This document shows positions 1 to 11,600 of a stretch of 64,000 nucleotides of DNA, in pieces. Origin of the DNA: G963663495 sp963663495 (GTDB lineage Bacteria; Bacteroidota; Rhodothermia; Rhodothermales; Bin80). The notes below the pieces were generated by a model. That model worked only from the letters and a program-made list of their open reading frames with translations. It searched no databases and was not told where the DNA came from. The DNA is taken from NCBI GenBank assembly GCA_963663495.1, contig OY760427.1, positions 1,302,001 to 1,366,000 on the forward strand, written 5' to 3'. Position 1 is the first letter of the stretch, and every line of letters begins with the position of its first letter. The translations under genes were made by a program, and so were the position numbers.

Positions 1-1
1 A

Positions 2-1351
2 ATGGACCTCTATCGACTAGGTGTGCCTATGAAGACGCGGCACAATGAGGTTGCCCCAGGACAGTACGAAATGGCGCCGGTCTACGAGAATGCGAATGTA
101 GCGTCGGACCATCAGCAGTTGGTGATGCGGATCCTGGAACGAAACGCGCGCCAGTATGGCTTCATCTGTCTCTTACATGAGAAGCCCTTCCAAGGAATCA
201 ATGGCAGTGGTAAACATCTGAACTGGTCTTTCGGCACTTCGGATCGCAACCTGATGGAGCCTGGCGACACGCCGCACGACAATCTTATTTTTCTCTTTTT
301 CTGCACGGCCGTGATGAGCGCGGTCAACAAACACCAGGACCTTCTTTTAGCCTCTGTGTCGAGTGCAGGCAATGACCACCGTCTTGGTGCAAACGAGGCT
401 CCGCCTTCGATCATCTCAATTTTCTTGGGCGACCAGCTTGAAGACATCTTCAACCAGCTTGAGAAATCGGGCTCGGCCGAGAGGCGGGAGCACGATGGTT
501 TATTGGGCCTCGGCGTCAATGTTCTGCCCGATCTATCGCGCCATTCCGGCGACCGCAACCGGACCTCACCCTTCGCCTTTACCGGCAACAAGTTCGAGTT
601 TCGAGCAGTGGGTTCTGCGTCTAGCATTTCCCTTCCGGCCACCGTGCTCAATACCATCGTTGCCGAGTCAGTTGATGAATGGGGTGATATTCTGGCGGCT
701 ATAGTAGAGACCGGCACTTCGATTGAGGATGCACTCTGGACCCTTCTTTCCAACGAGATTCCGGCCTTCAAGCGCGTCATTTTCAATGGCGACAACTATT
801 CGGACCAATGGGTTGAGGAGGCAGAACGCCGCGGCCTGATTAACACGGGCAACGCGGTCAACGCGCTTCCCGCGCTTGGGTCAGGGAAGAATCAGGAGCT
901 TTTTGACCGGTACGGTGTCATGTCGCCGCGGGAGCTTACGGCCCGTTTGGAGGTGCTCACCGAGCAGTATTTCATCAAGATCAACATTGAGGGAGAGTCG
1001 GCGGCGCGCATCGCTCGGTGCATGGTTCTTCCGGCCGCGGTGGCCTATCTCGGCCAGCTCGCGGCGGGGCGCGAAGGGATGGAGAATGCAGGTGCCTCCA
1101 CTCGGGGACTTGACAACAATATCGCGCGTGTGGCCGGGCTGATTGACGAACTGACCGACGCCTTGGATGAGCTTGATAGGCAGAATGAGGAGCAGGGCGG
1201 GGATGAGGTGCAGTCGAAGGTCGTTCACATGCGTGACAATGTGATACCGGCGATGAATTCGGTGCGTGATGTGGCCGATCGCATGGAGAAGGTGATTCCG
1301 GAGGATCTTTGGCCGCTGCCCACCTACAGGGATATGCTCTTCGTCAAGTAG
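2..1351 (+). CDS. glnN: Glutamine synthetase type III, 3' part
   Basis: Catalyses ATP-dependent formation of glutamine from glutamate and ammonia in the cytoplasm. The 449 residues visible are the C-terminal part; type III enzymes are about 700 residues, so the gene almost certainly starts before the window and the Met at base 2 is internal. Visible type III motifs are KTRHNEVAPGQYE (residues 11-23), LLHEKPFQGINGSGKH (57-72) and NDHRLGANEAPPSIIS (about 124-139). The C-terminus contains the helical segment GREGMENAGASTRGLDNN typical of GlnN. No disabling change is seen. The gene is followed by IS relics, so no operon partner can be read downstream. Confidence 0.93.
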   Translation: MDLYRLGVPMKTRHNEVAPGQYEMAPVYENANVASDHQQLVMRILERNARQYGFICLLHEKPFQGINGSGKHLNWSFGTSDRNLMEPGDTPHDNLIFLFFCTAVMSAVNKHQDLLLASVSSAGNDHRLGANEAPPSIISIFLGDQLEDIFNQLEKSGSAERREHDGLLGLGVNVLPDLSRHSGDRNRTSPFAFTGNKFEFRAVGSASSISLPATVLNTIVAESVDEWGDILAAIVETGTSIEDALWTLLSNEIPAFKRVIFNGDNYSDQWVEEAERRGLINTGNAVNALPALGSGKNQELFDRYGVMSPRELTARLEVLTEQYFIKINIEGESAARIARCMVLPAAVAYLGQLAAGREGMENAGASTRGLDNNIARVAGLIDELTDALDELDRQNEEQGGDEVQSKVVHMRDNVIPAMNSVRDVADRMEKVIPEDLWPLPTYRDMLFVK

Positions 1352-1450
1352 CGGGTGGTGCCAGGCTTCCGGCCCGTAATCCGGGTGATGAGTCAATTGT
1401 TGCGTAGTGCGTGCCGGAGTGTGCCAAGAAGACAGATGGAGGTCAATTAG

Positions 1451-1720
1451 TATTTAACAGAAAAGTCGGCATTGCGAGTGACTCTTGGCTGAGTGGGGGG
1501 CTGGAATCCGAATTGGAGATCGGAATGACTCGTCAGCAAGGATTTTTCGACGGTAACGTTGCCGACTTTGTCTGCTCACGCCGGCAATCCTAACGTGTTT
1601 TGGCGTCCATCAGCGAGGCATGAACACACGTTGGCCTCACGCCCTTGCAGGCTACCTTGATTTTGTGCTGAAGATGCTCGCTCGAGTAGCTACGCCGCGC
1701 GTTTGCGGGCCTGCCCGCCC
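1451..1720. mobile_element. Relic of the ISNCY-type element end
   Basis: This stretch matches, with scattered substitutions and a short deletion, the end of the 1.9-kb element found intact at 23797-25717 and 59152-61072: the outer repeat, the non-coding spacer and the first bases of the transposase 3' end. Only about 270 bp survive, so it is an old solo end. The match stops near 1720, where unrelated sequence begins. Confidence 0.75.
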
Positions 1721-1734
1721 CGGGTATCCTGGAC

Positions 1735-2190
1735 CGTGGACTTTGCAAATCTCGGCATATGCCGAAACCCCTGTGCGGTACCGGCGATGCAAAGCAACAA
1801 TGAACGACCGTACACCGATGTGGCATCCGGCCACAAGCCACGTAATCTTCCCCGCCTACTTGCCGACCCTCTAAGACCTCCAAGGCCTGGTTGTGCACCT
1901 CGCGCAAATAGGCATCATCCTGACCACCACCATCCTGCGACGAAGCCTCCTTCGCCTCCAGAATGCGGGACGACTCCTCTGTTTGCACCTTGCCGCCCGT
2001 AGGGGGACGGTGGAACCGCATTCACATCCGGGTTGGCCGACTCCTGTTGTACATCTGACTCCAGACTGCATGTCAGGCGTTGTGCAAGCTCGGTGCATTG
2101 TCGCAGGAGATAATATCGCAGCGACCGACCGGACTGCCCCGCGTCGCGCAGCATCTGATCAAGCTCCGAAAGATCATCTGAAGGCATCAT
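1735..2190 (-). pseudogene. Divergent relic of the IS256-like accessory transposase paralogue
   Basis: Reading the minus strand from 2190, the product begins MMPSDDLSELDQMLRDAGQS and aligns with the N-terminus of the 353-residue protein at 28931-29992 (MSLSDDLSQLIQGLRHAGAS), continuing through LLRQCTELAQRLTCSLESDV against LLRHLTQCVQQLTSSLEEDV. After a frame change near 2000 a weaker match (VVHCCFASPVPHRGFGICRD against VVCMAATIEGYRRILGFVEA) follows. Protein identity is far lower than between the two intact copies, so this derives from a different, older member of the same element family. It is truncated and frameshifted and cannot be functional. Confidence 0.6.
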
Positions 2191-2644
2191 GGAAGAAAAT
2201 GAATGGCTCGTGTGAAAGGCTCCGAATACTCCAATACATTTGCGATTCTTGTTTCATAGGCCAACTACATCTGGCACCATGCCGATCGCTTGCCCCTACA
2301 TGTTTTCAACGGATGTATGCCTCGACTAACGTGACTCCGCCGCATGTTGACATTTGTTCTGGAATTTTTCACATTACACCATGGTTAGTTTCAATTTTTA
2401 TTTTTATGTGTACGGTCAGGAGGGATTAGGTGGTTTTGCGTGCGCGAATCACTGGTTGGATTGTGCGGGTGGATTGAGTTGTCGCGCAGCGATGTGTTTG
2501 GGCCGCAGGATTGGGAGGTATTCGGCCCACCATCGCTGGATGTCACCTCTGATCCACAATGCCTCCATAAGGAGGGCAAAGGGCAGTGCTTGCGGGTAGC
2601 GTGCCAACCAGAATTCGATTGTTTGATCAAGATATCCTAGTCGG
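2191..2644. other. Intergenic region with no recognisable gene
   Basis: No credible coding region, RNA gene or repeat is seen. It should contain the promoter of the giant gene that follows, but no clear Bacteroidota-type -7/-33 pair could be assigned with confidence, and no good ribosome binding site precedes the ATG at 2645. Confidence 0.4.
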
Positions 2645-5600
2645 ATGATATCACAATTCAGCAGATGCAGGTTCCTCCGTCGGTGCACCTTATCGCTTTC
2701 CCGACAGGTCAGCGGAGTTGTTTTATCCACGCGCGGCAGCCAAACTACGGGTGTAGGTGTTGTTGTATACGGCGAGCGGTGCTGCTTGCTTCCCATTCTG
2801 CTGTTGTTGTTAGCGCTGCATGTGGCCTTCGCGCCCGGTGCCGCTGCGCAGGCACCGACAGCCAATGCCGATGGTTCCTATACCGTCCCCGATGCCTGGC
2901 CGCTAAAGCCATCGGGTCTTGATGCGGGTGATAAGTTCCGGCTGCACCGTATCACATCCATGAAAAATGCAGCCAAAAAGGGGCATGCGTCCATTCGGCC
3001 CTACGGGAACCAGGTAAGTGCGCTTGCATCAGTGCCGTCTGTTGATGCCCGCACCAGCACCGGCACCTCCGCTACGGCTGCTGAGCCGATATACTGGTTG
3101 AACGGCGCCAAGGTAGCCAATCATTCCTCGGATTTTCTTAATGGAAGCTGGCGCAGCTACGCTGGTACGACGGAAACGGGGGCAGCCAATTCAAATTATC
3201 TTGTTTGGATAGGCAGCAATAACAACGGGACCGTATACAGTAGCGGCGCACTAGGCTCCAGTAATCCCCGGTACGGAACGCTCGCTGATAACGCTAGCCC
3301 GTTGTCGGATGGTTTCGGTGAAGCCGAAACCGAACTTCCACTCTACGCCATGACTCCGGTGTTCGTGGTGGACGATCTGCCTGTGATTACCATCACGGCG
3401 GGCACCGCGTCAACCGAGGGCGAAGAAGTAACGTTCACCTTCCGGGCCGATGGGGCTTACGGATCAGACCTACAGGTGAAATATTCGGTTGCCGACGCCG
3501 CTGGCCCTAGCAGCTTCCTCTACCGCAGCGACGTTCGTGTCAGGCATAGGCCAATGAACGCGGGATCCCAAATCTCAACCGCAAGAATGTTCACCACCGG
3601 CGCGGCAATATCGGCTAATGACGATGAGCCCGACGGAAAGGTAACGATTACCCTGATGGAAGGGGCGGGCTACACTATTGGCTCGCCGGCTTCGGCTGCC
3701 CATGACGTGATAGACAACGACCCGACAACGGTTACCTTGGAGGGCGTGGCGAAGACCATTTCCGAGCAGGGGACTCTTGATTTCACTGTTAAGTTGAATC
3801 GTCCGCTGGTCGCCGGCGAAATTCTTCCCGTGCCGTTGAAGCTCGGCGGAGTAGCGAGTGTTGGCAGCGACTATACGGTAGCCTGTCTCACTCCATTGCC
3901 AAAGGGTGTCAAGTGCGCTGGAGGTACCACCGCCACTGCGACCATCACATTCACCGGACCATCGGCGAAGCAAGTGGACCTGCAGGTGCAGGCGCTCGCT
4001 GACAACAAGCCGGAGACCGATGCCGAGTCGGTGACCATCGGTCTCGGAACGCTAGGCCCGACTTCCGGCACTAAGCTGAGCGGCGGGGCAAAGGGCGTGG
4101 ACAACTTGGCCGACTTCAACATAGTGGAATCGACCACCGTTTCGCTATCCTTCTCTGTGGAGAGCAGTTCAGTTGCCGAGGCGGAGAGCGCTGTTGCGCA
4201 ATTTTCTGCCTTTGTTACCAACGGTGAGGTACCCGCTGGTGGCGTGGTCATTCCCTTCACTATCAACTCTGGGGATGCTGTGGAGGGCGACGCTTCTCGC
4301 GCCGACTACGGCACGATTCCAGCGGGCATTTCAATCGCTGCCAGCGAGATGAGCGGTACTGCGAATGTGAGCATCGTAAATGATAACATTGACGAGATGC
4401 GCGAGCGCATGCGGTTTTACGTACCATCGCTGCCTCCAGGCTACATTTTCGATGGCGGATCCTTTGATACGAAATCCAGCGAAGTGATGATTCTGGACAA
4501 CGATGCGACGCAGGTGAGTATCACGGGCGGCGGGACGATCACCGAGGAGGATGTGAACAGCTCGGTGACGATGACGGTCGCTCTGAAGCGAAGCCTGACG
4601 GTTGGTCCGTTCAACTCCAATCCGGAGAAAGCCATCGTGCCGGTCATCCTGTCTACAACGACCGGCGCTGCGCTGCCCGGCGACACCAACCCGCTTTTCA
4701 CTGTCACGGCATCTGGAGAGGGGATTACCATCGGCAGCCAGAACACATCTACTCCCACTATCACCTTTACGGGCAGCGCCACCAAGACGGTGAAGACGGC
4801 TACGGTCACGTTCACAGCCACGGCCAATGGTGACAGCGACACTACACCGGAGACGGTGAAGGCGACGCTGGGCAACATGACGAATTCAGACATGGATGGA
4901 GGCGTGAGCGCAGCTACGGACAACTCGGCCACGCTGACCATTGCCGACGACGATGCGCCGCCGCCCGAGCTTTCAGTGGCGGTGGTTGGAGGTGCGAGTG
5001 TGGATGAGGGCGGCAGCGCGACGCTGCGGGTGACGCGGACTGGAGATACCTCGTCGTCGCTGAGCTTCAGCGCAACCTGCCCCGAGCCAGATGGTTTTTC
5101 TGGAACTTGTGCTCCTGCGACGAGCTTTTCGGCGGGCAAGGCGTCGGTGGACATAACATACTCGGTTACAGAGGATGCCAAAGACGAACCCAACGCTGCC
5201 GCGAGCTATGTTCTGAAAACCGGTTCGGGCTATACGGTTTCGACAACGGCGAGTTCGGTATCGCTGGCGGTAGTGGACAACGACGCGACCGAGGTGTTGT
5301 TTACGGCGAGTACGAGTGATCTGAAGGAGGGTAAACTAAGAAATGCGCATTTGTCACTTGGACGCCAGCTGGTGGAGGGTGAGAAGTTGGCGGTGCCGCT
5401 GACCGTCTCCGGCACGGCGACGCGAAACGTGGACTATATCCTATTTGGAGAATTCGAACGAATATTAGAAATCGGAGAAACACTACCCGGCGTGACTTGG
5501 GCTAATATGTACAGCGGCCAACCTACCGTCACCTTCACCGGCCCCACCACTTTAGCATTCAAGCTCATCGTTGTAGCCCGTTGGGACGGCGTGGTTGAGG

Positions 5601-8600
5601 CGGGAGGTGAGACGCTGGATATTGGTCTTGGGCTTTTGGACAAGAATTCCGGTACCGGCCTCGGCGGCGGTGCGGTGGGTAAAGAGATGGCGGGGCCGTT
5701 CACTATTGTAGATTCGCCGCCGATCCCCGTGAGTCTTTCCGTCAGCAACGGCGGCGCGGCGACGGAGGGAGGGGCGGCACTGACGATCACCGCGACGCTG
5801 GCGCGCGACTTAGTCCGCGACCACGGATCTTCCATCATCGCCATCCCCATCCAAGTACGCTCAACCGGTACCACTGCCCAGGCCGCAGATTACGCGGTCG
5901 GGTTGAGCATCAGCATCAACACTGTGGAAATCAACCAAAGTGGTACGACCTCGTTCACGGTTATAGACGATATTATCGCTGAAGGCAACGAGACGGTTGT
6001 GATGGAGCTGGGATCCCCACTTCCGCTCGGTATCACTCCGGGCACGACGAACCATGTTACCATCACGATCACCGACGACGATGCGCTGCCGGAGCTTTCG
6101 GTGGCGGTGGTTGGAGGTGCGAGTGTGGATGAGGGTGGCAGCGCGACTCTGCGGGTGACGCGGACTGGAGATACCTCGTCGTCGCTGAGCTTCAGCGCAA
6201 CCTGCCCCGAGCCAGATGGTTTTTCTGGAACTTGTGCTCCTGCGACGAGCTTTTCGGCGGGCAAGGCGTCGGTGGACATAACATACTCGGTTACAGAGGA
6301 TGCCAAAGACGAACCCAACGCCGACGCGAGCTATGTTCTGAAAACCGGTTCAGGCTATACGGTTTCGACAACGGCGAGTTTGGTATCGCTGGCGGTGGTG
6401 GACAACGACGCGACCGAGGTGTTGTATACGGCGAGTGCGAGTGATCTGATGGAGGGTGAACTAAGAGTTATGAATTTGTCACTCGGACGCAAGCTGGTGA
6501 AGGGTGAGAAGTTGACGGTGCCGCTGACCGTCTCCGGCACGGCGACGCAAAACGTGGACTACTACCTACTAGACTACGCCCTACTAGATGGAGGCGGACA
6601 ACCCAGCGTGATCTGGGCTAATTTGGAAAGCGCCCAGCCTACCGTCACCTTCACCGGCCCCAGCGCTTCAGCAGTCAGGCTCGCCGTAGGAGCCGGTTGG
6701 GACGGCGTGGTTGAGGCGGGAGGTGAGACGCTGGATATTGGTCTTGGGCTTTTGGACAAGAATTCCGGTACCGGCCTCGGCGGCGGTGCGGTGGGTAAAG
6801 AGATGGCGGGGCCGTTCACTATTGTAGATTCGCCGCCGATCCCCGTGAGTCTTTCCGTCAGCAACAGCGGCGCGGCGACGGAGGGAGGTGCGGCGCTGAC
6901 GATCACCGCGACCTTGGAGAGCGCCAACACCATCCCCTACGCCGGCCCTAACGTCGCCATCCCCATCCATGTGCGCTCAACCGGTACCACTGCCCAGGCC
7001 GCAGATTACGCGGTCGGGTCGAGCATCAGCATTGCGGATTTCAACACTAGTGGTACGACCTCGTTCACGGTGATAAATGATGTTATCGCTGAGGGCAACG
7101 AGACGGTCGTGATGGAGCTGGGATCCCCACTTCCGCTCGGTATCACTTCGGGCACGACGACCCATGTTACCATCACGATCACCGACGACGATGCGCTGCC
7201 GGAGCTTTCGGTGGCGGTGGTTGGAGGTGCGAGTGTGGATGAGGGCGGCAGCGCGACTCTGCGGGTGACGCGGACTGGAGCTACCTCGTCGTCGCTGAGC
7301 TTCAACGCAACCTGTCCCAAGCCAGATGGTTTTTCTGGAACGTGCGTTCCTGCGACGAGCTTTTCGGCGGGCAAGGCGTCGGTGGACATAACATACTCGG
7401 TTACAGAGGATGCCAAAGACGAACCCAACGCCGCCGCGAGCTATGTTCTGAAAACCGGTTCAGGCTATACGGTTTCGACAACGGCGAATTCGGTATCGCT
7501 GGCGGTGGTGGACAACGACGCGACCGAGGTGTTGTATACGGCGAGTGCGAGTGATCTGATGGAGGGTGAACTAAGAGTTATGAATTTGTCACTCGGACGC
7601 AAGCTGGTGAAGGGTGAGAAGTTGACGGTGCCGTTGACCGTCTCCGGCACGGCGACGCAAAACGTGGACTACGCCCTACTGGACTACGCCCTACTAGATG
7701 GAGGCGGACAACCCAGCGTGATCTGGGCTAATTTGGAAAGCGCCCAGCCTACCGTCACCTTCACCGGCCCCAGCGCTTCAGCAGTCAGGCTCGCCGTAGG
7801 AGCCGCTTGGGACGGCGTGGTTGAGGCGGGAGGTGAAACGCTGGATATTGGTCTTGGGCTTTTGGACAAGAATTCCGGTACCGGCCTCGGCGGCGGTGCG
7901 GTTGGTAAAGAGATGGCGGGGCCGTTCACTATTGTAGATTCGCCGCCGATCCCCGTGAGTCTTTCCGTCAGCAACGGCGGCGCGGCGACGGAGGAAGGTG
8001 CGGCGCTGACGATCACCGCGACCTTGGAGAGCGCCAACACCATCCCCTACGCCGGCCCTAACGTCGCCATCCCCATCCATGTGCGCTCAACCGGTACCAC
8101 TGCCCAAGCCGCAGATTACGCGGTCGGGTCGAGCATCAGCATTGCGGATTTCAACGCTAGTGGTACGACCTCGTTCACGGTGATAAATGATGTTATCGCT
8201 GAGGGCAACGAGACGGTCGTGATGGAGCTGGGATCCCCACTTCCGCTCGGTATCACTTCGGGCACGACGACCCATGTTACCATCACGATCACCGACGACG
8301 ACCAGACTCCGACGGTGAGTCTGGTCATGACGCCAACCACGATCGGGGAGAGCGGGGCGGGGAACGCGAGTACGGTGACTGCGATGCTGAGCGGCCTTTT
8401 GAGCGCTCCGGTAACGGTGACGGTGGCTACGGCTCCAGGCGCCAACACCACGGCGACGGACTACACGGTGACGGCGAACAAGGTGTTGAAGATCGCTGCG
8501 GGTGAGACAGTGAGCACGGGGGTGGTGACGATAACGGCGGTGGACAACGCGGTGGATGCTCCGAACAAGGCGGTAACGGTATCAGGGACGGCTTCTGGTG

Positions 8601-11600
8601 GTGGGGCGGGGAACCCGACAAACATGACGCTCACAATCACCGATGACGAGGACATACCGACGATGAGTTTGGTTCTGACGCCGACGACGATCGCGGAGAG
8701 TGGGGCGGGGAACGCGAGCACGGTGATGGCGATGCTGAGCGGCCTGTCAAGCGCTCCGATAACGGTGATGGTGTCTACGGCTCCAGGCGCGAACACTACG
8801 ACGACCGACTACACGGTGACGGCGAACGTGGCGCTGGAGATCGCTGCGGGTGAGACAGCGAGCACGGGGGTGGTGACGATAACGGCGGTGGACAACGCGG
8901 TGGACGATCCGAATAAGGCAGTGACGGTATTAGGGACGGCTTCTGGTGGTGGGGTGGGGAACCCGACAACCATGACGCTCACGATCACTGACGACGAAGG
9001 AATACCAACGGTGAGTCTGGTGCTGGCACCGACGACGATGGCGGAGAGCGGGGCGGGGAACGCGAGCACGGTGACGGCGGTACTGAGCGGCCCGTTGACC
9101 GGTCCGGTAACGGTGACGGTGGCTACGGCTCCAGGCGCCAACACCGCCACTACTGACTACACGGTGACGACAAACAAGATGCTGGAGATTGCTGCGGGTG
9201 AGACAGTGAGCACGGGGGTGGTGAGGATAACGGCGGTGGACAACGCGGTGGACGCTCCGAACAAGGCAGTGACGGTATCAGGGACGGCTTCCGGTGGTGG
9301 GGTGGGGAACCCGACAACCATGACGCTCACGATCATAGATGACGAGGTCATACCGATGGTGAGTTTGGTGCTGGCACCGACGACGATAGCGGAGAGCGGG
9401 CCGGGGACCGTGAGCATGGTGACGGCGATGCTGAGTGCTCCGTCAAGCGCTCCGGTAACGGTAATTGTGGCTACGGCTCCAGGTGCCAACACCTCCACGA
9501 CAGACTACACGGTCACGGCGAACAAGGTGTTGGAGATCGCTGCGGGTGCAACATTGAGCACGGGTGTGGTGAGGATCACGGCGGTGGACAACGTGGTGGA
9601 CGCACCGAACAAGGTGGTAACGGTATCAGGGACGGCTTCCGGTGGTGGGGTGGGGAACCCGACAACCATGACGCTCACGATCATTGACGATGAGGCGGTA
9701 TCGTGGACGGTGGGGGTGAGCCCGGCGTCCATTGCGGAGAACGGGGGCACCTCAATGGTAACGGTATCAACGAACGGAGCGACCTTCGCTACAAACCAGA
9801 TGATCATTTTGGCGCTAACGGGAACGGCGACGAAGGGGGTTGATTACACGATCGGGGCGGAGTCGTTGACGCTGACAGCCGGCCAGACATCGGTGTCAAC
9901 AACGGTGACCGGCGTGGATGATAATTTGGACGACGATGGAGAGACTATCATTGTCACGGCGCGCGTGGGCGGCAGCACGTTGCGAGCAGCGCAGGCGGTG
10001 ACGATTATTGAGATCCCCGCGCCGCCAGTCGTTCCAACGGTAAGCGTGTCAGCGTCTCCGAACCCGGTGAACGAGGGTCAGTCCGTCACTGTCTCCGCGC
10101 GGCTGTCCACTGTGCTGTCGGGCAATGTGACGATACCGTTAACACTCACGCCGGGAGTGGCGGAGTCCGGCGATTACGGTTCGCTCGCTGGTATCACGAT
10201 AACGGGCGGCGCTCTTGCCGGAACCGGGACAATCACTACGACGGACGATGCTGACCTAGACGATGAGACATTTACGGTGGCGCTGGGAAGTTTGCCGCCG
10301 GGGGTGACTGCCGGTAGTCCCTCGTCGGTTGAGGTGACGATTTCCGACACTGACCAGGCACCAACCGTTCCGACGGTAAGCCTGTCGGCATCTCCGAACC
10401 CGGTGAACGAGGGTCAATTCGTCACGGTCACCGCGCGGCTGTCTGCTGTGTTATCGGGCAGCGTGACGATACCACTAAGGCTTACGCCGGCGACGGCGGA
10501 GTCCGGCGATTACGGTTCGCTCGGCGGTATCATGATACCGGGCGGCGCCCTTGCCGGAACCGGGACGATCACTACGACGGGCGATGCTGACTATGACCAT
10601 GAGACCTTCACGGTGGCGTTGGACAATCTGCCGTCCGAGGTGACCGAGGGCAGCCCGTCATCGGTCACGGTTATCATCTCTGATGACGACGAGAGGCCGA
10701 TTGACCCGCCTATGTTGGTGTTGGCGTCGTGCGAACCGTGTACTGTGCCGAAGCGAGGCGAGGTGATTTTGACCGCGACGGCAACATACTCGGGCGGCGA
10801 CCCGATGACGTTTGAGTGGAGCGCGACGGGGGGCAGCTTCGTCGGATCAGTCAACAATCCGATTGCGCAATGGATTGCGCCGGACGAGATCGGGAAAGTG
10901 ACCATGCTTGTGACTGTCTCAAGCGGACTTGGCATCGAGGCAACCGCTTCTTTCAAAGTGGATGTCATCAACCGCTCGCCGGCGTTCGGACTGGATGTCT
11001 ATAACTTCAGGTTGGCTGAGAACTTGGATGGCCGTCGGCAACCGGTTGAACTCGGCCCGGTGACGGCGGAGGATCCCGATGGCGAGGCGGTGACGTACCA
11101 AATGGTTGCCGGCGATGGGACGCGCTTCGCCATAGGGGTGGTTGACGGCGTGGCTACGTACATAGGTCCAGGAGAGGACTTTGAGACGGTACCGCACCGC
11201 TATGAACTGAAGGTGCGCGCTAGTGACGCCTCCTCTGGGGACGCGGAGGCGCGCATAGTGGTGACAGTGACCGGCGTAAACGAGCGTCCGGTGGCGAAGG
11301 ACGACGCGGTAGAGACACCGGAGGACCGGGAAGTGATGGTGGATGTGCTGGCCAACGACTCGGATGTGGACGGCGATGGGCTGCGCATCGCATCGGTATC
11401 GGAGGCATCGAACGGAACTGTGAGCGTCGGTTCGGAGGGAGGTGTGACCTACATGCCGGAGTCTGACTGGAACGGCACCGACAGGTTCACTTATGTCATC
11501 TCGGATGGGGATGGCTTAACGGCGGAGGCGGCGGTTGAGGTAAAGGTGCTGTCGGTCAACGATGAGCCGCTGGCGGAGGACGATGTGGCCGAGACGCCTG

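Noticed and set aside
4441..8080. Long minus-strand open frames opposite the giant repeat gene (up to 250 codons)
   Set aside because: They recur at the same place in each repeat unit and have no starts, family resemblance or ribosome binding sites; they are antisense shadows of a GC-rich repetitive coding strand.
8303..9695. Regular tandem spacing that could suggest a CRISPR-like or satellite array
   Set aside because: The 348-bp period is a whole number of codons, the repeats translate to Calx-beta-like blocks, and there are no short repeats with unique spacers.
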